Below, in pieces: positions 41,551 to 49,878 of a DNA stretch of 64,000 nt (the stretch's first letter is position 1; each line of letters opens with the position of its first letter). The notes beneath the pieces were generated by a model. It searched no databases and had not been told where the DNA came from. It saw nothing but the letters and a program-made list of their open reading frames with translations. Origin of the DNA: Agarophyton chilense (Eukaryota; Rhodophyta; Florideophyceae; Gracilariales; Gracilariaceae); the NCBI GenBank assembly GCA_030374765.1, contig JARGXX010000071.1:248001-312000 (forward strand), written 5' to 3'. A program made the translations under genes and the position numbers.

Positions 41551-42658
41551 ATGGGAACAAAGTCAAAGCGCGCCCCGGCGCGCGACCCGCAGCTACAAGT
41601 TGAAGCCCAAGCGCAGTACCTGCGACAACAAGCTCAAAACACACTGACAAGCGGCAGTGCGCCCGCCGTGCAATCGCACTTGGCCACCGCGCTAAAACTC
41701 AGCGACAATGCTGACATCACAAAGCGAAACGCGTCCCGAAAGAAGAAGTATCTGCTATTGTTACCCGGCGTGGTGGAACTACAAGCTGGCGCGCGCGTCG
41801 GTCAATTGGACGCATTGGACACTACCACGCCTACGCTGCGCGTGCATGTGCGTGGTGGGTGCGTGGTGATGAGCGGCGCGTTGGTGCTGCCCAAGAATGC
41901 CTTTTTCACGCTGAGGGCGGGCGCCAGACGGCGCGAGCTTCGTGTGGTGGATACCTTGGACACGATTGTGGTGTTTTCGCAGTGGCGCTTTGAGAGAGCA
42001 GATGGCGGCTGTGAGACGCCACGCGAGCTGCTAGGCGGCAAGGGCGCGTTGTGGAAGTGCGCTGAAGATAAGGAGACCATCACCGAAGTGCACGGAGCTG
42101 TGGAGGGGGTAGCACACAAGAGGGGCGACGCGGGAGGTAGCACGCGCGGGACAGGCTTTGATCAGACTGCGGTGGACGATGAGGTGGTTGAGGTGAGCGA
42201 TGACGGCGAGGAGGCCGTGAGAGATGCGCGCAGAAACTTGCAACAGATCGCGCTGCTTGACGGTGGGCGTGATCACGAGCGCATTGACGGCTTGAGCAGT
42301 AGTGGTGATGGGGCTGGCAGCGGCGCGCCGGGTGGGAACAACACGCGCTCGCACACGAGCTTGGACGGCGAGGTGGCGGTGGAGGGGGTGGGGACGGGGA
42401 GGAGGACGGGGCGAGGACGAGGGCGAGGCAGAGGGCGAGGGCGGGGCAGAGGCAGAGGGAGGGGCAGAGGCAATGACAGTGGCGGCAGCGCGCGCGGCGG
42501 GCGGCGACGGCTGAAACGGAATGCGCAAGAAAGCGGCGAAGACGACGGCGGTAGCGTTGACGACGGCGGCGACGGCGACGGCGGTGTGCGGGCGAGAAGC
42601 AGCGGACGGAAGCGGAAGAAGGTGAGCTACACGCAGTCGGACGACGAAGATGATGGCA

Positions 42659-42705
<47 letters not shown>

Positions 42706-42747
42706 TTTGGCCTGCTGGACGACAGCGACTCGGACACGGAGTGGTAG
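41551..42747 (+). CDS. RHL1: RHL1-like subunit of DNA topoisomerase VI complex
   Basis: 398 residues, single exon. Residues about 65-160 match the conserved core of ROOT HAIRLESS 1: KKKYLLLLPGVVELQAGARV (phase of the FPG.L.P..GGKIG block), LDTTTPTLRV (NP.LY.DF equivalent), VVMSGALVLPKNAFFTLRAG (F G..VYPKNRYLTLQ equivalent) and DTIVVFSQW (NMIVFSEAWW equivalent). RHL1 acts with SPO11-3, TOP6B and BIN4 in plant topo VI, needed for endoreduplication. The C-terminal half is low complexity: a Gly/Arg (RGRGRG) tract encoded by GGGCGA-type repeats, then a tail with 15 consecutive Asp (GAC)n and DSDSDTEW. Such basic/acidic tails suggest DNA or histone contact. Assignment rests on motif spacing. Confidence 0.75.
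42661..42705 (+). repeat. (GAC)15 microsatellite coding for poly-Asp
   Basis: Uninterrupted GAC triplets in the RHL1-like gene, giving 15 Asp residues. Confidence 0.9.
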
Positions 42748-43006
42748 TGCAGCGATGCACGATTTACGCGTGACGCGTGCGTGCAGCGGCCACGCGCGCC
42801 GCGCAGCCAGCAGACGATGCTTTCAAACGCGGCGGTTCAAATTATTAAACTGGCTGCACGCGGGAACCGCGCTGAAACTTACCTCGCTCGCACGAGCGTC
42901 CAACTCTGGCTCCCTCCGCATCCCCCGCGTCGCCGCCTCGCGCTTGTTCGCAGGTTCGTTCGCTCTCCCCCGGGGTCCCCGACCGCGGCCGCCATCGTCA
43001 GCGAGC

Positions 43007-44146
43007 ATGTCAGCGCCACCGTTCTACGCGGCGGCGAGTCTGCGCGCCGATCTCACCACGCTATCGCACCCAGCCGTGAACGACGTCGCGCTCCACGCCA
43101 CGCACGGCGAGCCGCGCCTGGACTTGCTACGCTGGCTGGCGCGTCGCATCGATGAAACCGCGCCCGTCGCGTCTGCCGAGCAGTTGGCAAACTTTTGGCA
43201 TTCATTAGGACACCCGTCACACGCGCCAGACGCCTCCGGCCATCGCTTCCCGCTGACGGCGGCGTCGTCACGCGCGCGCGACCGCGCGGCCGCGGCGGCC
43301 TTTCTGCGCGGTTGCATCGACCTCACGCTGGCGTTTGTGGCGCGCCACCGGGCTGTCGGGAGCGAGGGCGACGCGCGCAGTGACAACGGACACGAGACGT
43401 GCTTTTCAGCCGAGGACGACGCCCTGTTTGAGATGACGGCGTCCTTGGTGCGTGAGCGACATGTGATGTTTCCGAGCACCACACGCGTGTTACACGCCGC
43501 GCCGCGGCGACGAGCGCTGGCCAGACGCGGAGATAGCGACGCCAACGGCGGCGCAGCGCGTCGTGCGGGCGACAAGTTGTCTCTCGCGGCGGGGAAGACG
43601 ACGCGCACAACGGCGACAGCGCCGTCGCGAGAAAAGATTGTGGAGCGCTTGCGAACGCTACAACGCGATACAGCCGAGCTGCGAAAGACGCTGGGCTGGG
43701 GCGACGGCGAGGCGGAACAACATGAGGAAGAGAAAAAGGAAGAAGAAGAAGAAGAAGAAGAAAAACAACAACAAGCACAAACGGAGAGCGATGTGGTGGC
43801 GGAGCTGACACGCGAGGCGCGCGAGCTGGTGCACCTATTCGAGCAGTTTGCGGAGCTGAGCGACGAGGCGCTTGCGGGGCGCGACGCGACGATGGACGCC
43901 ACGACGGACGCCACGACGGACGCCACGACGGACGAGGCGGCGCAGAGGACGAGGGTGGAGGCATTGATGGCGCGCGGAAGACGGCTGCTGGACGATGTGT
44001 GCGAGCTACTGGACGGGTTGCAAGTGGCACATGACGCGCGTGGCGCGTTGCGCCACGCCGGCGGCGCGCTGGCGAGGCTGCCACACGCGGCGCCTGTGGC
44101 GGCCGTGCGTCACCTACGCCACCGCACCGAGCAGCAGCTGATATAG
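43007..44146 (+). CDS. Hypothetical protein; N-terminus resembles augmin subunit 7 (HAUS7/AUG7)
   Basis: 379 residues if translation starts at ATG 43007 (GAGC before ATG); the frame is open further upstream to 42650, overlapping the RHL1 tail in another frame. The beginning (LTTLSHPAVNDVALHATHGE, then PRLDLLRWLARRID) has the L..L.HP-x-L-LDLLRWL pattern of augmin subunit 7, a spindle and microtubule-branching complex. The middle has a possible coiled coil (EKIVERLRTLQRDTAELRKT), an acidic run of eight Glu followed by KQQQ, and a 12-bp repeat coding DATTDATTDATTD. The overall length of about 380 fits AUG7, but the call is tentative. It ends 17 bp before the stop of the convergent DEK gene. Confidence 0.5.
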   Translation: MSAPPFYAAASLRADLTTLSHPAVNDVALHATHGEPRLDLLRWLARRIDETAPVASAEQLANFWHSLGHPSHAPDASGHRFPLTAASSRARDRAAAAAFLRGCIDLTLAFVARHRAVGSEGDARSDNGHETCFSAEDDALFEMTASLVRERHVMFPSTTRVLHAAPRRRALARRGDSDANGGAARRAGDKLSLAAGKTTRTTATAPSREKIVERLRTLQRDTAELRKTLGWGDGEAEQHEEEKKEEEEEEEEKQQQAQTESDVVAELTREARELVHLFEQFAELSDEALAGRDATMDATTDATTDATTDEAAQRTRVEALMARGRRLLDDVCELLDGLQVAHDARGALRHAGGALARLPHAAPVAAVRHLRHRTEQQLI

Positions 44147-44163
44147 AAAGCTTATCTCGTCTG

Positions 44164-45114
44164 CTACGCGTGTCCGTTCGTCGTGCTTGTCGCCGCCGCC
44201 GCCGCCGCCGCCGCCGCCTGCGTCGCCGCCAGTTGAATCCACGTGGTGCCGCCCGTCTCGAGGTCTTCGTCGCCGTCCTCGTCGCTGTCCCTGCGTTGCC
44301 GCGCCAGTAGCGCCTTCTTCTGGGCGCGCATCTTGTCGGCCTCCTTTCTCTCCCGTCTCAGCTGCTTGTCGCGTTGAGCCAGACTCTGCCTGCCCTGCAC
44401 GGCGCGCGGTCGCTCCAGGAAGAGCAGCAGCGCGGTAATCAACTGTTCCTTGCCGGCGGTCATTGTGGCCTCGCGCGCGCCCTTCATCGTGGCCTTTGCG
44501 TGTGATGATGCATCGCTTACGTCGTCGCTTCTTTCGCCACATGCCTCGCTTATCTCGGTGTCATCCATGCCCATGGCCTCCGCCAGCAACGCTCTCTTGT
44601 CGGCGTCCAACCGCGCGCTGTGCGGCGGAGCGTGTCCATTGGTGGTGACGCTCACGTCCAAAAACCGCGCCACCTTACGCACCATGTTGAGATGGGCCCT
44701 GGCCAACTTGTCCCGCACACGCGCACGTTCCCTCTCCGACTCGAACACAAACCCCGAGAAGGCGCGAATATTAGCCTTCCGCACGTGCGCAACGCCCGCA
44801 AAATTGAACAACAAGCGATGAATAAACAGCAACTCGGCATCGTTCACCTGCGCCCGTTGCACATGATAGGCCACGTTAGGAATGTCAGCAAGCCTCTGGC
44901 CAAGGCCTGTCTTCCCCAAAGCGCCGGTGCTGACGCGTCGCGCCGGCGTGTACGCGGCCATCTCGAACATGCGCGTCTTCTTGCGCTTTCGCGTGGGTCG
45001 CGCCCCATTTGCGCGCGACGGCGATGGCGGCGAGGCTGCGCGCTGAGCTTCCAACGGGCGCTTGTTGTGCTTGTCGGCGTTGTTTGGCGGCGAGGCGCCG
45101 CTCGGCGGCTTCAT
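44164..45114 (-). CDS. DEK: DEK-domain chromatin protein
   Basis: 316 residues, single exon. Residues about 64-155 match the DEK SAP-like region: GKTGLGQRLADIPNVAYHV, DAELLFIHRLLFN, HVRKANIRAFSGFVFESERE, then LARAHLNMVRKVARFLDV, equivalent to 'GxGxKLxDI...LLHRLLF...KKNIRxFSGFxFE...L.LLD'. DEK proteins bind DNA and nucleosomes and influence chromatin topology and histone deposition. A basic patch (RPTRKRKKTR) may be a nuclear signal. A second helical piece (LITALLLFLERPRAV) corresponds to the end of the DEK/SAP module. The tail is acidic, then has nine or ten Ala encoded by a GCC-type triplet run (about 44187-44216). ATG at 45114; 241 bp divergent from RRP46. Confidence 0.75.
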   Translation of the reverse strand: MKPPSGASPPNNADKHNKRPLEAQRAASPPSPSRANGARPTRKRKKTRMFEMAAYTPARRVSTGALGKTGLGQRLADIPNVAYHVQRAQVNDAELLFIHRLLFNFAGVAHVRKANIRAFSGFVFESERERARVRDKLARAHLNMVRKVARFLDVSVTTNGHAPPHSARLDADKRALLAEAMGMDDTEISEACGERSDDVSDASSHAKATMKGAREATMTAGKEQLITALLLFLERPRAVQGRQSLAQRDKQLRRERKEADKMRAQKKALLARQRRDSDEDGDEDLETGGTTWIQLAATQAAAAAAAAATSTTNGHA

Positions 45115-45355
45115 TGTGCGCGAGTGCTGCAGCGGGTGGGGCGGAGAGCGCGGTCGCGACGCGCCTTTTTACGTCACGCCGCCGCACGGGAGCGCTTTTG
45201 AAACACGCGCGCGATTCGCCATTTGACACGTTTCCCAAGTTGCTGTCTACAAACTGATCTACACACCACTTTGTTTCCTTTCTTCGTTTCTTTTCTTTGT
45301 TGCATGCCTTCTTCGCAGATACCAGCTGCTCTCGCATCCAAGTACACCCACGACC

Positions 45356-46147
45356 ATGCAAGTCGACACTCCTCCCCCCCGCGCCCCTCGCACCGGCGTC
45401 GATGCCGTGTTGGGAATCAAAACAGACGCAAGCGCAGGGCGAAGGGATGGAAGATCCAAAGCACAAATGCGTCCCATCATCGTATCGCACTCCGAACTCA
45501 GTCGAGCCGACGGTTCCGCCCGCGTCAAGCTACCTGGCACCGACGTCATCGTCGCCGTATACGGACCCACGGAATGTCCGCACAACAAGCAGCAAGTAGA
45601 GGCACTGCACGTACATGTCGCTTATCGTCGTCGAGAAGCCATGGCTACTTCTGTCACCGCTCCCGATTCCGCCGCTTCAAACGAGGCACTGCTCACCACA
45701 GATCTACAAGCCACTGTCACTGATGTTGTTCTTACTGCGCTGCACCCGCGGAAAGCCCTTGTCGTCGCCGTTCAAGTGCTGGCAGACAATGGTGCCGTTG
45801 TTGCCGCAGCCATTAACGCTACTACTATCGCCCTCATTGACGCTGGTGTGCCCATGAGGGCCCTACCGCTCGCCGCCTCCATATCCGTTCACAACAACGC
45901 ACTCATCGTCGACCCCGTTCTAGTGGAGGAGAGGGAAGCTCATGCCCTCATAACCATGACCTTTGATACCGCGCTAGAGAAAGATGACGGCTTTATGTCA
46001 GTGTATACAATTGGCGACTGCGGGGGGGACCAAATATTTGCAGCCGCAGTCGCAGTTTGCCGCCAACTCGTAGTCAATACTAGAACCTTCCTTCAACGCA
46101 GCCTGCAGCTAAACCGCGCCAATCGCCACATTTGGAACGCTGCCTAG
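45356..46147 (+). CDS. RRP46: Exosome complex subunit RRP46 (EXOSC5), RNase PH-like
   Basis: 263 residues, single exon, ATG at 45356 in the context ACC-ATG. RNase PH fold: SHSELSRADGSARVKLPGTD, VIVAVYGPTECPHNKQ (AAVYGP.E block), LHPRKALVVAVQVLADNGAV (HPR block) and ALIDAGVPMRALPLAASISV (the VDAGVPM signature), which is diagnostic of RRP46/EXOSC5 in the exosome ring. As in other eukaryotic ring subunits, catalytic phosphorolytic residues are not expected. It works with MTR4 (57949-61101 in this window) in nuclear RNA processing and decay. Its stop is 39 bp from the stop of the convergent bromodomain gene. Confidence 0.85.
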   Translation: MQVDTPPPRAPRTGVDAVLGIKTDASAGRRDGRSKAQMRPIIVSHSELSRADGSARVKLPGTDVIVAVYGPTECPHNKQQVEALHVHVAYRRREAMATSVTAPDSAASNEALLTTDLQATVTDVVLTALHPRKALVVAVQVLADNGAVVAAAINATTIALIDAGVPMRALPLAASISVHNNALIVDPVLVEEREAHALITMTFDTALEKDDGFMSVYTIGDCGGDQIFAAAVAVCRQLVVNTRTFLQRSLQLNRANRHIWNAA

Positions 46148-46186
46148 AATAATACTTGTACTCGCCCAACAACATACATTCGCGCC

Positions 46187-49100
46187 CTAAAAGTCAAACT
46201 CAGGCGCACCCGATGGTGAAGATGAAATACCCCCGACCCCAAATAGCAGGTTCTCCATCATTTGATCGGCTGTTTCACTTACAGCTACGTTTCCCACCTG
46301 AGATCCTCTCATGTCGTTAACGGAACCAACATGACTCAGACCTGCGTTTCCGGCTTGGTTTGGGAACGTTCCTAAACTCGCGTTGCCAGCAACACCTTCA
46401 GCTCCGGATGCCCCGTTCATCGGAGTAGAAAAGTTGTTCAGCCGTTGCCCCATCATCAATCGGTTATTCTGCGCGGAAATTTTCTGAAGCGCCGCCCCGA
46501 TGCCACCTTCCGGCAAAAAACCCTGATGCCCCGCAGTTGACGCGTTCTGATTGTTAAGGTTTGCAGCGTTGAACATCGTCGCCGCATTGCTTCCCTGGAA
46601 CGCAAGGGGGTTAAAGTTCGATGCGTTTCTATGCGCAAACCCTTGTTGCGATTGGGGTATCGCCTGTTGAACAACATTCTGCCGCGGCACCGATTCCGAG
46701 GCGTTAGCGACCATTGCAACAGATTGCGAACCGCCAACATCAACCACCGGTTGTCTTGAGAACACTGAAGAATTGAATCGAGTACCGTCATTTCCCGTTT
46801 CTTTCATTTGACTTGCGACAGCATCGGCCTTGGGACCAACAAAGTTAAGCGCAGCTGAGCTTTGATGCTGTTGACCAAGATTAAAACGGCCTTGATTCCC
46901 ACCCCTCCCATTCAACACATCGAGGACAGAGCCACCCATGACTAATCGTTTCGAATTCGCATGCGCGATATGTGGTGGCATCGCGCCACCAGGAAAAGAA
47001 CGCGAATACCCGTGTAGCACGTTTGCACCATGTACCGAGCTCATGTTTTGGTCCAACATCATACCGGAGGATATTCGCGTTCGCAGACCGCGACCGGAAC
47101 CGCTTGGTGATGGAGAACGGCGAGGCACAGACTGTGGTGTCTTCTTCTGAATAGGAGGCTTGGAGATTCCGTTGGGAGACATACCGGGTATGATCGCCTG
47201 CAGCTGGTTGGCAGCGGCGCTGCCCTGTGTGCGTCCATTTTGCGTAGGCTTCTGGATGCTCTGGAAAAAACTCGTCTGCGTGGCAAAGTCCTTTGGCCGC
47301 ATCTGTCTCGTTTTTTCCCAGAAGAGGCCACATGGAACGCAGAGGTCTCTGGGAGCCATAGGCTCATTTGTCCGCCATCTTGGAGTATTGGAAACACTGC
47401 AATTGGAGCACGTGATAGATTCATCAATAGACAGTCCAGCAGTCGTAAACGACGCCGTCGGTCTACCAAACGCACTTGAGGGCACTGCAGATGGGGCCTG
47501 GTTCTGTCCAAGTAGACCTAGCTGTGGATTGCGTTGGGCAGATGCTTCGAGGATGGAGGTGTTCACATTCTGGGCCTGCGAAGCTGCACAAGCAACAAGT
47601 TGTTGAGGGGCATTTGATGTAGAGTTTTGAGTTTCCTGCTTCACACTGGGCAAAGGGTCTTTTCGGAGAACAGCGACTTTTCGCATTTGCTCAACAATTA
47701 GTGCCGCTTGCTTCTCCGCCTCAACCCGTCGCTGCTTTCTAATCTCACTTGCTCTTCTTTGGTAATCAACAAGTACATGAGTCTGTTGGGAGGGATTGTT
47801 GACAATCTTGGACGCAGCATCTGGGCGCAGCTGTGAAAGATAACGCTGGGCATGCTTGTGTAAAGATTCAATCTGTTTGGCCTCGTTCGCAGGCACACGC
47901 ATAGTGTTCATTGATGTTAGACGAACAACGTCATTCAGCGTAGCTAGACTGACGCCATGGGGCATAAAGAAGTCTACAACCTGTGGCGGCGTGTTTTCCA
48001 CCTCCTTAATCAGATCGTCGTCTAGAAACTTGTGCAAACCGTCAATACCGTTATATTCGTTAATCGTTCGTTGCATTCTCGGCAAAATGGAAACCATGCG
48101 CTTATTGATACGCTCAATGTCATCTGCTAACTCGGTGATGGCCTCCTTGTTCCAAAGCTTCAGCGGCTTGTACAGTGGAATAGTAGAATGGACCGCATTT
48201 TCAGTCTTGATCGCCTTTGCAATTTCTTTGGGGGAGAGCGCCTGTTTCCGAAGCCGTTCGTGCTGCGCGCGGAGCATGATTTCTGGGCTGAGAATTTCCG
48301 TGACAATATCTGTCGCAATGGAAGTGCTACCTCTGACAAAATGGTAGAGCGACTCAGCGTAATCACTGACAAAAACAAAATCGGTTCGCGGGTCTGGTGT
48401 ACACGGATTGGACAGCCTGCTCGCGGGCAGAAAGTCGCAAAGCAACGGCGGAATGGAGTCGCGGCGGCATGTATGTGCCTCAACGGGATCCGACGGGGCC
48501 CAGTGATCTTCAAAAGGGTTGTAGCGCGCAACGGGGACATGACCAATGCTGCCATCCGGTTTGGTGTACTGAGGCATGGGGGCGTTAAGCATGCCTTTTT
48601 TGTAAAGGCCGGTGGTTCCCGCATATTGCAGGCGCAATGCTTCCGCCAGGGCGTTTTCTTCTGGACTTCGGCCTGAGTGGTGGTCGCTGGTGAAATCGGC
48701 CGAGGCCATCGGGTCGGAGATATCACGAACACGCGAGGTTCGCACACTATTCGCAGACGAGTACGGGCTCGGAGTACCAAGCACACGGGCGTTGAGCATG
48801 GCTGCGTTGGCTGCCATGGTTTCGCGACGTTTGCGATACTTTTCCTTCCATTTGTATAGCACCTCTTTGTCCTTTTCGAGATGCTGACGAGTGTTTACGA
48901 TAAGCTTGTCTGTTAGTCTGCGCAGCTCGATGGCCTTCCTGCTGAAGACATTGGTTGCCTCCCTTCCGTTGAAGAGCAGACAGTTGGACCAGATGAGGTC
49001 AAGGTCCTTTCGAAACTCACCTAGGCTCTTGTACTCGCCGCCCATGAGCTTGGAGCGCACGGTTGTGAGGTCCATGGGGCGCTTGATGATGTCATGGTAG

Positions 49101-49345
49101 CCGACGACGTCCCTGACGGGCTCGAGGAAGATGTTGAGCTGGTCTTTCCTGTTGAGGCGGTCGAGAACGGCGGCGCAGCGGTCCTTGAAGCATTCTGCAA
49201 GGGAAGGGGGACGTTCCCTGCCGTCGCGGGGCACGTTGGGCGGGCGGCCGCGCCCGCGGGCGGAGGCGGGCTTCTTGCGGGCAGGCGTGTTGGAGTTGAG
49301 GGAGGAGTCGGTGGCGGGGCGGCGACGCTTGGCAGCAGCTCCCAT
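46187..49345 (-). CDS. Bromodomain protein with AT-hook and GATA-type zinc finger
   Basis: 1052 residues, single exon. A basic N-terminus has an AT-hook core (ARGRGRPPN, about 29-37). The bromodomain (about 48-150) reads DQLNIFLEPVRDVVGYHDII, KRPMDLTTVRSKLMGGEYKS and DLDLIWSNCLLFNGRE; the acetyl-lysine-binding Asn is kept, but the usual Tyr before it is Phe. A helical middle follows (WNKEAITELADDIERINKRM). A GATA-like finger at 646-672 (CSNCSVSNTPRWR, then LCVPC) is CX2C-X19-CX2C. The C-terminal 300 residues are Asn/Gln/Gly/Ser-rich. Likely a chromatin reader and transcription regulator in the nucleus. I do not recognise a named orthologue. It starts 532 bp from the divergent bromodomain gene. 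Confidence 0.85.
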   Translation of the reverse strand: MGAAAKRRRPATDSSLNSNTPARKKPASARGRGRPPNVPRDGRERPPSLAECFKDRCAAVLDRLNRKDQLNIFLEPVRDVVGYHDIIKRPMDLTTVRSKLMGGEYKSLGEFRKDLDLIWSNCLLFNGREATNVFSRKAIELRRLTDKLIVNTRQHLEKDKEVLYKWKEKYRKRRETMAANAAMLNARVLGTPSPYSSANSVRTSRVRDISDPMASADFTSDHHSGRSPEENALAEALRLQYAGTTGLYKKGMLNAPMPQYTKPDGSIGHVPVARYNPFEDHWAPSDPVEAHTCRRDSIPPLLCDFLPASRLSNPCTPDPRTDFVFVSDYAESLYHFVRGSTSIATDIVTEILSPEIMLRAQHERLRKQALSPKEIAKAIKTENAVHSTIPLYKPLKLWNKEAITELADDIERINKRMVSILPRMQRTINEYNGIDGLHKFLDDDLIKEVENTPPQVVDFFMPHGVSLATLNDVVRLTSMNTMRVPANEAKQIESLHKHAQRYLSQLRPDAASKIVNNPSQQTHVLVDYQRRASEIRKQRRVEAEKQAALIVEQMRKVAVLRKDPLPSVKQETQNSTSNAPQQLVACAASQAQNVNTSILEASAQRNPQLGLLGQNQAPSAVPSSAFGRPTASFTTAGLSIDESITCSNCSVSNTPRWRTNEPMAPRDLCVPCGLFWEKTRQMRPKDFATQTSFFQSIQKPTQNGRTQGSAAANQLQAIIPGMSPNGISKPPIQKKTPQSVPRRSPSPSGSGRGLRTRISSGMMLDQNMSSVHGANVLHGYSRSFPGGAMPPHIAHANSKRLVMGGSVLDVLNGRGGNQGRFNLGQQHQSSAALNFVGPKADAVASQMKETGNDGTRFNSSVFSRQPVVDVGGSQSVAMVANASESVPRQNVVQQAIPQSQQGFAHRNASNFNPLAFQGSNAATMFNAANLNNQNASTAGHQGFLPEGGIGAALQKISAQNNRLMMGQRLNNFSTPMNGASGAEGVAGNASLGTFPNQAGNAGLSHVGSVNDMRGSQVGNVAVSETADQMMENLLFGVGGISSSPSGAPEFDF

Positions 49346-49836
49346 GGGCGGAGGAGGGAGAGGAATGGAAGAGGGAAGCGGGGGGGAAGGAAGGGGAAGG
49401 GAAGGGAAGGGAAGGGAAGGGAAGGGAAGGGAAGGGAAGGGAGGGAAGGGGAAAGGGGAGGGGGAGGGGGGCAGGGGAGAGGGAGAAGGGGGGGGGGGAT
49501 TGGAGAGGGAGGGCAGAGGAGAGGATGAGGGCTCGACGCGGAGACGAGGCGAGGGTCACCGAGCTGGTGCCAACAGCAGCGTGTGAGTGCGCGGCGGATG
49601 GCAGCCTTCGACGCGTGCGTTTGAACGAGGAACGCGGGCGCACAAGGTGAGTGGCAGCACGATTGCAAGTGGCGTTGAAAAACGCAAAAAAATGGCGCGC
49701 AAACTGAAATCACCAACTCTTCGCCACAGCGCGCGCGTTCCAAGCCACAGCAGCCGCGCCCGCCCCGTAGCCACGCGGCCAAGCAGTGTGGTGCTGCGCC
49801 GAATTGCGTTGCCGTCGTCGTTGCCGCCGCCGCCGC

Positions 49837-49877
<41 letters not shown>
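49346..49877. promoter_or_regulatory. Bidirectional promoter region with (GGGAA)n and (CGT)n repeats
   Basis: The space between the two divergent bromodomain genes. It holds a GGGAA/GGGAAG minisatellite at about 49386-49445, a G-rich stretch to 49500, and a (CGT)n triplet run at about 49838-49876 just before the + strand start codon. The + strand frame is open back to 49587 through this region, so a longer N-terminus from ATG 49692 is possible and would contain a run of 12 Val. Confidence 0.5.

Positions 49878-49878
<1 letters not shown>

Noticed and set aside
42080-42760. 226-codon minus-strand Arg-rich frame opposite RHL1
   Set aside because: Shadow of the GAC and GGGCGA repeats of the + strand gene; composition is explained entirely by the repeats.
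43024-43926. 300-codon minus-strand frame opposite the augmin-7-like gene
   Set aside because: Arises from GC-rich codon bias of the + strand gene; low-complexity Ser/Arg content and no conserved motif.
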